Part shown: positions 52,621-59,344 of the stretch, piece by piece
Layout of the letters: each line of letters opens with the position of its first letter
Numbering within the stretch: position 1 is the stretch's first letter
From: Bacteroidaceae bacterium
Lineage (GTDB): Bacteria > Bacteroidota > Bacteroidia > Bacteroidales > Bacteroidaceae
Length of the DNA stretch: 59,344 bases
Assembly: GCA_024401095.1 (NCBI GenBank)
Contig: JAKSLR010000018.1
Coordinates: forward strand, 1 to 59,344
Reading direction: 5' to 3'
The notes under the pieces: model-generated
Told to the model about the DNA's origin: nothing
Database searches by the model: none
What the model saw: only the letters and a program-made list of their open reading frames with translations
Translations under genes and position numbers: made by a program

Positions 52621-53892
52621 TTAAAAATCAAGCTTTTCTATTTTTCCTAAGAACAGTGCTGTTTTTGAACTTGTTTCCATGATGCAGAAAACAAATGGCT
52701 TATCATAATGGATTGGTTCATATTTAGGACCCTGTTGTGGTGGCACGGCATTTTCCAGAAACTGTATGGTTGATGTAGCTGCTGCTTTAGCTCCTTCTTC
52801 ATCAAGACTGAATTTCAATTTATGGTCAGCCTTGTTGGCAAAGAGTCTCTCGTCTGCCATGAATGGAAGATCTGCTCGTTGCTTATCGAATAAAGACTCT
52901 ATACCTAAGGATTGATAGTGTTTCTTCATGTCAAACTCACATGCTATCTCAAGTTTTGGAATATAGATAGGGATAGACAGTTCGGTACTTGCCATGTCAT
53001 GAAGTGCTTCTATTCCACCTAACTGATTCATGTAATCCAAGAACTCTGTTATAGTACCCTGCTCAGGCATGGCAATAATGAACTCGTATGCGCCGTTTCC
53101 ATAAACCAGTTTGCTAATTTTCAGATCATCGGAGTAATAATGCTTTAATTTATTTGCATTCGAAGTTTCCATGGTGTTCACCATAGCTACCGTATTATCT
53201 GAATTATGAAACTCGCGCTTGACTGTGTTTTTCTTGTCAAAATAATCTTTTGACCATTTCCCCTGGAAATAAATGGCATTGGCTATAATCATTCTCTGGT
53301 CGTCTGACAAATCGGACAACAATTCTGGAATCATTCCATTTGTATTTTGGCTTGCCCAATTATTGATAGTTCCGATAGATGCAGGAGCTGCGAAATCCAG
53401 AGACTGGGCTGGTGCGGAATAATAGTTCTGACATGTATCTGCAAATTCCGGGCGCAAAGTTGTCTTGTTAATCCAAATGGAATTGGCTAGACTGAAGTTG
53501 GTTGATTTATCTACATTCTTCAAGTCATCCAGCAGTTTCTTGTAGTTTTCATTCACTTCTTGCAGACTCATGCCTGTTGTTCCCAAAGCCTGATTAAGTT
53601 CATTGGCAGTTTCACCATCTGCACCATTCAAGACAATAGAAAGCACACTGCTCATGCTCAGTGGAGAACAAACCACATTTGGTTCTTCCTCATTGGTAAT
53701 CATAGAGCGGAATATATTTGTTGCAAACCTATTTGACTCTTTTATCATTCTGGTAGCAGAGGCATTCATCTCTATAGGAACAAACTTTTGGGAGCTGTCA
53801 TTCTCTAATTCATCCGATGAACATGCTGATGTAAATAGACAGATTGTAATTAAACAACCTGTAAAAGTTCGGTTTAGTTGAATTGCTTTCAT
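52621..53892 (-). CDS. Serpin-family protease inhibitor lipoprotein
   Basis: The 423-residue protein has a lipobox with C24 (ICLFTSAC), so it is probably anchored in the envelope. The serpin fold shows NVVCSPLSMSSVLSIVLNGA, IIANAIYFQGKWSKDYF and the end IHYDKPFVFCIMETSSKTALFLGKI. The reactive-centre hinge is SLDEEGAKAAATSTIQF, with small residues suited to loop insertion, so it should be an inhibitory serpin. Counting from the hinge, P1 would be near the Asn in FLENAVPP, but this is approximate. Targets could be host or competitor serine or cysteine proteases. Bacterial serpins are uncommon but known in gut Bacteroidota and bifidobacteria. Confidence 0.93.
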   Translation of the reverse strand: MKAIQLNRTFTGCLITICLFTSACSSDELENDSSQKFVPIEMNASATRMIKESNRFATNIFRSMITNEEEPNVVCSPLSMSSVLSIVLNGADGETANELNQALGTTGMSLQEVNENYKKLLDDLKNVDKSTNFSLANSIWINKTTLRPEFADTCQNYYSAPAQSLDFAAPASIGTINNWASQNTNGMIPELLSDLSDDQRMIIANAIYFQGKWSKDYFDKKNTVKREFHNSDNTVAMVNTMETSNANKLKHYYSDDLKISKLVYGNGAYEFIIAMPEQGTITEFLDYMNQLGGIEALHDMASTELSIPIYIPKLEIACEFDMKKHYQSLGIESLFDKQRADLPFMADERLFANKADHKLKFSLDEEGAKAAATSTIQFLENAVPPQQGPKYEPIHYDKPFVFCIMETSSKTALFLGKIEKLDF

Positions 53893-54050
53893 CTTTTTTT
53901 AAGGTTTATATGTTTATCCTATCTAACTGCTTTATTTGCTTTGATAAACTATTTAATCACGGTATGGTTAAATTTATCGTTAATAATAGCCATCTATTAG
54001 TATAATGCAAAAACTACAGAAACCTTGCTTTCTCTTGATGTATTTTTTTC

Positions 54051-54103
54051 GGGGGGGACATGGGGAAGGGGACTGATCCTTGTTTCCTATGTCCCTTATC
54101 CCC
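54051..54103. repeat. G-rich REP-like imperfect palindrome
   Basis: GGGACAT (54055-54061) pairs with ATGTCCC (54089-54095). The stem extends through GGGGAA and TTTCCT with wobbles, and outer G and C runs flank it. It resembles the stronger palindrome at 59145-59178. Confidence 0.55.
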
Positions 54104-54353
54104 TATTATCTCGTGATAAAACTGTCTTCAGACGATTCGTTTCTTCTGTTCTGTCTACAAATTTCATTGTCTAAAAATATTATGCTCTCAAAACATTATG
54201 TTCTGTATGCATAATTACGCATTTGTAGTTGTAAAAGTACACAAAATAATATTTCTGGCACTATATAAAGGCAATATTCTTCTATTTTAGGTGTAGATTT
54301 GTGAATTACAGGTAAATATCAGGAAAAGACGTGTTCCCATTTTCTACTGTGAT

Positions 54354-54371
54354 TATTGTGACTATTGTGAC
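54354..54371 (+). repeat. Tandem 9-bp repeat TATTGTGAC
   Basis: TATTGTGAC occurs twice adjacent, matching the TATTGTAAC pair at 49495 except for one base. Confidence 0.55.
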
Positions 54372-54392
54372 GCATGACCATATTATTAGTAC

Positions 54393-54419
54393 AAAAAAAG
54401 CCGCAGAAATACTACGGCT
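54393..54419 (-). terminator. Terminator of the Rpn-type nuclease gene
   Basis: On the minus strand AGCCG and CGGCT pair around a 10-nt loop, followed by seven T. Confidence 0.7.
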
Positions 54420-54450
54420 CATTATGGTTTAACAATGTGTGATAATCTCT

Positions 54451-55221
54451 TTAATCTAGTATGATTTCTTCGGGAGAAAGACCAAACAAACTGGCAGCTT
54501 TCTCTATTGACCAGCCTTCTTCAGAAATCAGTTTGCGAGCAGTTTCATGTTTTTCTTTTTGAGCTTTAGCTTCGGCTTCGGCGCGCCCTTTAGCTTCGCC
54601 TTTAGCAAGTCCTTTTTCTTCCGCTTTCTTGATCTTGAAATCCTCATTCAACTGTCTGATCAGGCGGTTTCTCTGCAGATATTCATACTCCTCCTGCTCG
54701 GTGAGAGGCATGCTGTAGAATCTGGCTGCTTCATCCAGATCCTTAAAGAACGGATTGTCTGTAAATGGCATGGTTTCCATAAATCTACTATTGTTAATCA
54801 CATAAGTCAGCTTTTCCAGCTGGTTGCCTATTTTCCGTGCCCTGTAGTAGAGCGTACGTTCCCTGAAATACTCATGGTCATCGAACTGCATCTCTTCTAG
54901 AATGGTCTTCCCATCGGAAGTGAGGCAATTCAAGTCAAAGACTACTGTTACTCCATCTTTCTGCTCTGCCACATGTTCCGTAGGCAGGTAGGAAATATCT
55001 GCTATGGGGTCATCCTCCCTTCGCAGGACAGCGTTCAAGAGCGGAATCATGAACTTCTTCTGTGAGAATACATGCTTGAACGCAACGTCGTTCATCAAAT
55101 CCACGATAATGTTTTCATCTGGATTTGCCTCTCCGGAGCTTTTTGGAGAGGAAGTGGTAGATTCTAATTGATGGTTCTGTATCTGTGCAGACATTCCATC
55201 GGTATTATTTGTGAATACCAT
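54451..55221 (-). CDS. Rpn-family PD-(D/E)XK nuclease / putative transposase
   Basis: The 256-residue protein matches the Rpn/PDDEXK_2 family, whose members are nucleases that promote RecA-independent recombination. The N-terminal DLMNDVAFKHVFSQKKFMIP is typical. The catalytic core is VVFDLNCLTSDGKTILEEMQ, giving D and E-x-Q. The C-terminus has a low-complexity KAEEKGLAKGEAKGRAEAEA stretch and ends LSPEEIILD. The start at 55221 (MVFTNNTDG) is preferred to a TTG at 55266, because the sequence around this ATG is kept in the deleted copy at 51308. Confidence 0.87.
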   Translation of the reverse strand: MVFTNNTDGMSAQIQNHQLESTTSSPKSSGEANPDENIIVDLMNDVAFKHVFSQKKFMIPLLNAVLRREDDPIADISYLPTEHVAEQKDGVTVVFDLNCLTSDGKTILEEMQFDDHEYFRERTLYYRARKIGNQLEKLTYVINNSRFMETMPFTDNPFFKDLDEAARFYSMPLTEQEEYEYLQRNRLIRQLNEDFKIKKAEEKGLAKGEAKGRAEAEAKAQKEKHETARKLISEEGWSIEKAASLFGLSPEEIILD

Positions 55222-55320
55222 AGTACTTCCACTTGCAAAGAAAGAGAATTCCCGGGAACTTTCCAAATTTTAACATCGAAATTATTGTATTGCATCTGGA
55301 AGAGAAAATTCTACACTACC

Positions 55321-56205
55321 CTATTTTTGCTTTCTGTAATCTTGCGGAGAATAACCGGTCATCTTCTTGAAATAACGGCAGAAATAAGATTCGGAGCAGA
55401 AATGAAGACGATCACAGATCTGCTGTATAGTCAGATTTGTATTATACACCAGAGACTTGGCTTCGTTCAACCGATACCGCTCAATGTAAACGCTGGCATG
55501 CTTTCCGCTGGCCTGGAATACCAGCTGCGACAGGTATTTTGGAGTGATGTTCAGCTCCCGTGCATAGAATGCCATTTGCTTTTCTTTGGCATAGAACTTT
55601 TGAACCAAGCTGATAAACTGCTGGAAAACCTCTTCTACATGTGTACTGGCCTGTGGAACCGATGGCACATTCTGAAAATCTGCTCCGGACAGTACCAAAT
55701 AGAAAATGGACTGGAACACTCCTTTCAGACTTTGTTCATGAAAGGGTTTCGGAAGAGTATCTGCCAACATATCTTTCAACAGATGGCACAGAGTTAAGAG
55801 TTGACTCCATTTCCTTTCTGGAAGATGCACAAAAGGATATTGCAGAATCATGCTGGAGAGCATGGACAATTCCTCTGGTGAAATGATGGGCTTGAAAAAC
55901 TGCTCGCTCGCCAAAATGGCAATGAAACCGGCATTCTGGCTCATGCGCACCAGACCTCCTATGGAACCGGTCTGGGCAATACCCACATCTCCCACTTGCA
56001 GTGTTTTGGAATCCTGACCATAAAGCATTTCTATCTCACCATCTACACAGACAAACAGCACAAACATGCCTTTATTGAATGTCTTTTCTGTAAATGAGGA
56101 ATCTTGACCCTGGTCGCTGGTAAACAATAGCAAATCGTTTCCTAACTGATAGTTAGAACGGTACGATGTAGAGTCAATTTCTGTATAGAAGCTATTCTGT
56201 GCCAT
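55321..56205 (-). CDS. AraC-family transcriptional regulator
   Basis: The 294-residue protein has an N-terminal cupin-like sensing domain and a C-terminal pair of helix-turn-helix motifs (ARELNITPKYLSQLVFQASG and TIQQICDRLHFCSESYFCRY, then FKKMTGYSPQDYRKQ). It is divergent from the GH3 gene at 56378, with a 10-bp inverted repeat between them, and probably controls that gene in response to a ligand, perhaps a sugar. The ATG at 56205 is chosen since longer starts run into the promoter region. A TATATTTG box lies at 56232-56239 on its strand. Confidence 0.93.
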   Translation of the reverse strand: MAQNSFYTEIDSTSYRSNYQLGNDLLLFTSDQGQDSSFTEKTFNKGMFVLFVCVDGEIEMLYGQDSKTLQVGDVGIAQTGSIGGLVRMSQNAGFIAILASEQFFKPIISPEELSMLSSMILQYPFVHLPERKWSQLLTLCHLLKDMLADTLPKPFHEQSLKGVFQSIFYLVLSGADFQNVPSVPQASTHVEEVFQQFISLVQKFYAKEKQMAFYARELNITPKYLSQLVFQASGKHASVYIERYRLNEAKSLVYNTNLTIQQICDRLHFCSESYFCRYFKKMTGYSPQDYRKQK

Positions 56206-56260
56206 CAATAAAAAAATAGGAATCTGATATGCAAATATACCATTTTTCTGGGAACGACTA

Positions 56261-56304
56261 GTCATTTTGGATAAGTTTTTTGAAGACGATTCGACCAAAA
56301 TGAC
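56261..56304. promoter_or_regulatory. Inverted-repeat operator between AraC regulator and GH3 gene
   Basis: GTCATTTTGG (56261-56270) and CCAAAATGAC (56295-56304) are perfect inverted copies, 34 bp apart centre to centre. The pair lies upstream of both promoters and is a likely binding site for the AraC-type protein or another dimer. Confidence 0.6.
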
Positions 56305-56347
56305 AATATTGAGGGATATATTTTTTTTACGTACATGACAGAAACCA

Positions 56348-56355
56348 TATTTTTG
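56348..56355 (+). promoter_or_regulatory. Promoter -7 box of the GH3 gene
   Basis: TATTTTTG matches TAnnTTTG, 22 bp before the ATG. Confidence 0.55.
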
Positions 56356-56377
56356 CACTAGAAAAATCCGTATAAAT

Positions 56378-59035
56378 ATGAAAAGACAATTCTTTACCCT
56401 GATGCTGCTTTCCGGCAGTATCTTCACTCTGGCACAAGAGGCGCACATGCTAAACCCATCGAATGCCAATGCGGTGCTGAAGGCTATGACACTGGAAGAA
56501 AAAATCCAACTGGTTGTGGGTTATAATGATGGTACAGGCTATAGCGGCCTTCCTACCCAGGCTCCCGAGGGAGCAACACAGATTCTGCCTGGTGCAGCTG
56601 GTGAAACAGCCTACATTCCACGACTGGGTATTACACAAACCGTTCTAGCCGATGGGCCTGCTGGCCTTCGCATCAGTCCTACACGCAGAGGATCTGAGAA
56701 GACCTATTACTGCACAGCCTTCCCTACCAGCACCTTGCTGGCAAGCAGCTGGGACTCCAACCTGGTGCGCCGTGTGGGTGAAGCCATGGGAAATGAGGTT
56801 CTTGAATATGGCGCCGATGTGCTGCTGGCACCGGGAATCAACATCATGAGAAACCCGCTGTGCGGACGTAACTTCGAATATTATTCAGAGGACCCGTTGG
56901 TGGCAGGACGACTCTCTTCGGCCATGATTCAAGGCATCCAAAGTCAAGGTGTAGGTGTTTCACTCAAACACTTTGCTGCCAATAACCAAGAAGGAAACCG
57001 CATGGGCAACGATGCGGTGATTAGCCAGCGAGCCCTACGTGAAATCTATCTCAAACCTTTTGAAATAGCTATAAAAGAGGCAAAGCCTTGGACGGTAATG
57101 AGTTCCTATAACAAAATAAACGGAACATTTACGCAGGAAAGTAAAGACTTGCTCACCACCATCCTGAGAAAGGAATGGGGATTCCAGGGCATAGTAATGA
57201 CAGACTGGACCGATACACGAAACACTGCTGCACAGATCAAGGCAGGCAACGACCTAATGGAACCGGGCTACCAGCCTCAGGTAGATGACCTGAAGAAGGC
57301 CTTGAAGGAAGGTCGTCTTTCCGAAGCCGATTTAGATCTCTGCGTGAAGCGCATCCTGCAATTCATTGTCAAGACACCAAGATTCAAGAATTACAAATAT
57401 TCTGATTCTCCCGATCTGCAAGCACATGCACAGGTTACCCGCGATGCTGCTGCACAGGGCATGGTGTTGCTCAAGAACAATAAGGCCCAGCTTCCACTTC
57501 AGAAAGGCCGCCGCATTGCCTTGTTTGGTGTAACCAGTTACAATCTGGTATCTGGAGGTACCGGTTCGGGCGATGTAAACGAAGCGTATGTAGTAGGACT
57601 GGATGAGGGCATGAAAAATGTAGGATTCAAGCTAGATGGAACCCTTGCTGCCAATTACAAGGACTACATACAGTTCCAAAACGGACTTTCACGCACAATG
57701 GCGGGTTTTCGCAAAGCTGCCACAGTGTCTGATGCAACTCGCATGCTAGAGCCATCACTCAACTCGGACATTTATTTTGCCACCTCACAGAAAGACGATG
57801 CTGCCGTAATTACCATAGGCCGCAATTCCGGTGAAGGTGCCGATCGCCAGGTGGATGGTGATTTCAATTTGCGCACCGATGAGCGTGAGCTCATTGAGCA
57901 GGTTTGCGAGGCATTCCATAAAGAAGGAAAGCCTGTCATCGTCATCATCAACACCGGTGGTGTGATAGAAACAGCATCCTGGAAAGCTCTTCCCGATGCA
58001 ATCCTCATGGCTTGGCAGCCAGGTCAGGAAGGCGGAAACTCCATTGCTGACATTCTGGTGGGAAAGGTCAACCCTTCTGGCAAGCTGCCTGTTACCTTCC
58101 CACAGAAATACACAGATCACGCCAGCGCCAGCAACTTCCCACAGCATTATTCGTTCAACGATGAATATGAGCTTACTGCCGAGCAGAAGGAAGTCATTCC
58201 ACACATTGGCACTACCTATTATGAAGAAGGTGTATATGTAGGTTACCGTTACTTTACAACCTCCCAGACCGAAGTATCCTATCCTTTTGGCTATGGGCTC
58301 TCATACACTTCTTTCGGCTACAGCAACCCTAAGATAGCCCACAAGGGTCACAAGTATGTGGCACAGATAACCATAACCAACAAAGGCATACGTGCAGGTC
58401 GTGAAGTGGTGCAGCTCTATGTGCAAAGCCCAGAAGGAACACAAGAACGTCCGGAGCGTGAGTTGAAAGCTTTTGCCAAGACTCGCGAGCTACAGCCGGG
58501 AGAGAGTGAGACAGTAACCTTGGAGTTCCAGGATATGGACCTGGCTTATTATAATGAAAGCACCGATGAATGGCAAGTGGTAGCAGGAAAGTACAATGCA
58601 CTGATAGGTGCCTCTTCGCAGGACATTCGCCAGACTCTGGCATTCACAGCATCGGCACAGTCCCAGCAGTGCAACGATGCATTGGCTCCAGTAAAGCCGC
58701 TGCATGAAATAAGCCTAAAGCCTGTGATAGAGACTGGTAATGAGGTGTCGGAAGAGAAAGAGATGGAAGGCAACTGGTTCATGGCCATGAACATCATGGG
58801 TCATGACATCAAGGGTGCTGTAGAACTGAAGCACGATGCCGAGGGCTGGTGGAGCATAATGAACGGTGAGCGCCAGCGCATGGAGATACAAGACGACGGC
58901 TCTCTCAAGGGCTCTAGTGACCAAGGAGGATTTACCACCACATTCTACATTATCCCATTGAACACGAATCAGTTAAAGATGACAATGATCATCATTGGTC
59001 AGGAATTCACCTGCACCATGGAGCGTGTAGATTAA
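56378..59035 (+). CDS. Glycoside hydrolase family 3 beta-glucosidase/xylosidase, exported
   Basis: The 885-residue protein has a signal peptide (MKRQFFTLMLLSGSIFTLAQ). The GH3 barrel shows KHFAANNQEGNRMGNDA and nucleophile D276 in VMTDWTD. The second domain has GGTGSGDVNEAYVV and, with EGADRQ, the acid/base region. A fibronectin type III-like domain (GREVVQLYVQSPEGTQERPE) follows. A further C-terminal module of about 100 residues (GNWFMAMNIMGHDIKGAVEL) is an extra domain not found in minimal GH3 enzymes. It should release sugars from beta-linked oligosaccharides; control by the divergent AraC protein is likely. Confidence 0.93.
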   Translation: MKRQFFTLMLLSGSIFTLAQEAHMLNPSNANAVLKAMTLEEKIQLVVGYNDGTGYSGLPTQAPEGATQILPGAAGETAYIPRLGITQTVLADGPAGLRISPTRRGSEKTYYCTAFPTSTLLASSWDSNLVRRVGEAMGNEVLEYGADVLLAPGINIMRNPLCGRNFEYYSEDPLVAGRLSSAMIQGIQSQGVGVSLKHFAANNQEGNRMGNDAVISQRALREIYLKPFEIAIKEAKPWTVMSSYNKINGTFTQESKDLLTTILRKEWGFQGIVMTDWTDTRNTAAQIKAGNDLMEPGYQPQVDDLKKALKEGRLSEADLDLCVKRILQFIVKTPRFKNYKYSDSPDLQAHAQVTRDAAAQGMVLLKNNKAQLPLQKGRRIALFGVTSYNLVSGGTGSGDVNEAYVVGLDEGMKNVGFKLDGTLAANYKDYIQFQNGLSRTMAGFRKAATVSDATRMLEPSLNSDIYFATSQKDDAAVITIGRNSGEGADRQVDGDFNLRTDERELIEQVCEAFHKEGKPVIVIINTGGVIETASWKALPDAILMAWQPGQEGGNSIADILVGKVNPSGKLPVTFPQKYTDHASASNFPQHYSFNDEYELTAEQKEVIPHIGTTYYEEGVYVGYRYFTTSQTEVSYPFGYGLSYTSFGYSNPKIAHKGHKYVAQITITNKGIRAGREVVQLYVQSPEGTQERPERELKAFAKTRELQPGESETVTLEFQDMDLAYYNESTDEWQVVAGKYNALIGASSQDIRQTLAFTASAQSQQCNDALAPVKPLHEISLKPVIETGNEVSEEKEMEGNWFMAMNIMGHDIKGAVELKHDAEGWWSIMNGERQRMEIQDDGSLKGSSDQGGFTTTFYIIPLNTNQLKMTMIIIGQEFTCTMERVD

Positions 59036-59063
59036 AAAGAATTTCAAAAAAGGGAAAAGCACA

Positions 59064-59097
59064 AAAAAAAATCGGAAGAGTTCTTCCGATTTTTTTT
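59064..59097 (+). terminator. Terminator of the GH3 gene
   Basis: ATCGGAAG and CTTCCGAT pair around AGTT, flanked by an A-run and a T-run, so it can work in both directions. Confidence 0.88.
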
Positions 59098-59144
59098 GTG
59101 ATCCGGTTGGGATTCAGGATTCACACCCTTTTGTAATATTTTGA

Positions 59145-59178
59145 GGGACGCAGGGACAGGTTCCTGTCCCTGTGTCCC
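59145..59178. repeat. REP-like perfect hairpin
   Basis: GGGACGCAGGGACAGG (59145-59160) and CCTGTCCCTGTGTCCC (59163-59178) pair over 16 bp with a single G-T. It carries no T-tract. It is of the GGGACAGG...CCTGTCCC type associated with REP sequences and IS200-like REP transposases. No such transposase is in the window. Confidence 0.7.
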
Positions 59179-59280
59179 CTTAACCAGTGCCAGTCAAATC
59201 AAGGAAAGGAAACTTTCGCCTTTACGTTTTTTGTTTTCGTTATCATACATTTAAAAGGGACAACTTTCAGGTATCCATCT

Positions 59281-59288
59281 TACTTTTG
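59281..59288 (+). promoter_or_regulatory. Promoter -7 box at window end
   Basis: TACTTTTG matches the -7 consensus, 47 bp before an ATG at 59335. A pair of TTTTGTAAC repeats (59284-59292, 59295-59303) overlaps it. Confidence 0.4.
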
Positions 59289-59334
59289 TAACAGTTTTGT
59301 AACAATAATTATTCATTGCCAATATTTGAGAAGT

Positions 59335-59344
59335 ATGAACAGCG
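59335..59344 (+). CDS. First codons of a gene cut by the window end
   Basis: ATGAACAGCG follows the promoter-like TACTTTTG at a normal distance. Only three codons are visible, so product and reality of the gene cannot be judged. Confidence 0.25.

Larger units (their letters stand above)
53893..54450. other. Long intergenic region with G-rich inverted repeat
   Basis: No gene is visible in these 558 bp. They contain the serpin upstream region, a REP-like palindrome (54051-54103), a tandem TATTGTGAC pair and the terminator of the nuclease gene, each listed separately. Confidence 0.6.

Noticed and set aside
1..59344. CRISPR array
   Set aside because: No regularly spaced repeats with unique spacers were found by eye; the tandem repeats seen are only two units each.

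Overview
The window looks like a chromosomal piece of a member of the Bacteroidota, probably Bacteroidales and close to Prevotella. Supporting signs are promoters with TAnnTTTG -7 boxes, no strong Shine-Dalgarno sites, many short signal peptides ending in AQ or lipobox-Cys, GH3 and GH78 enzymes, a TPR/helix-turn-helix membrane regulator, and the rimP-nusA-infB plus sufBCDS gene order. The genus is inferred, not proven.

Region 1 (1-13.1 kb) is AT-rich and accessory in character. It holds the end of a TPR/HTH regulator, a small exported beta-sandwich protein and a complete IS4-family element with a 14-bp target duplication. Next comes a two-product RiPP-like locus: two double-glycine precursor peptides (3276-3446, not a long ORF, and 10416-10625), two radical SAM/SPASM maturases, one C39-peptidase ABC exporter and two TonB-receptor-like outer-membrane beta-barrels. 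One maturase is fused in frame to a barrel with a buried signal peptide. Each precursor gene is followed by a hairpin that could reduce readthrough into the next gene. The locus ends beside tRNA-Leu(CAA). This is the most interesting part of the window.

Region 2 (13.1-40.8 kb) is mostly core genome. It contains manC, a HIT protein, greA, a thioredoxin-fold lipoprotein, pnp, a GH3 lipoprotein, tRNA-Asn and an S41 protease. A long probable operon follows: rimP-nusA-infB-cvpA-sufBCDS-DPP IV, with a terminator-like hairpin in its leader. A minus-strand operon then carries a WD40/TIM-barrel fusion, a Gfo/Idh/MocA oxidoreductase, a TIM-barrel isomerase and rnhB.

Region 3 (40.9-59.3 kb) is glycan and envelope related. 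It has a GH78 alpha-L-rhamnosidase, a double alpha/beta-hydrolase esterase and a HAD phosphatase in one tight operon, then an acyltransferase and a VanX-type dipeptidase. A DUF6249/sigma factor/small membrane protein operon follows. After it come a deleted and an intact Rpn-type PD-(D/E)XK nuclease gene, a lipoprotein serpin, and an AraC regulator divergent from a second GH3 enzyme across a 10-bp inverted repeat. The window ends in the promoter and first codons of another gene.

All calls come from reading the sequence. No database search or structure prediction was run.
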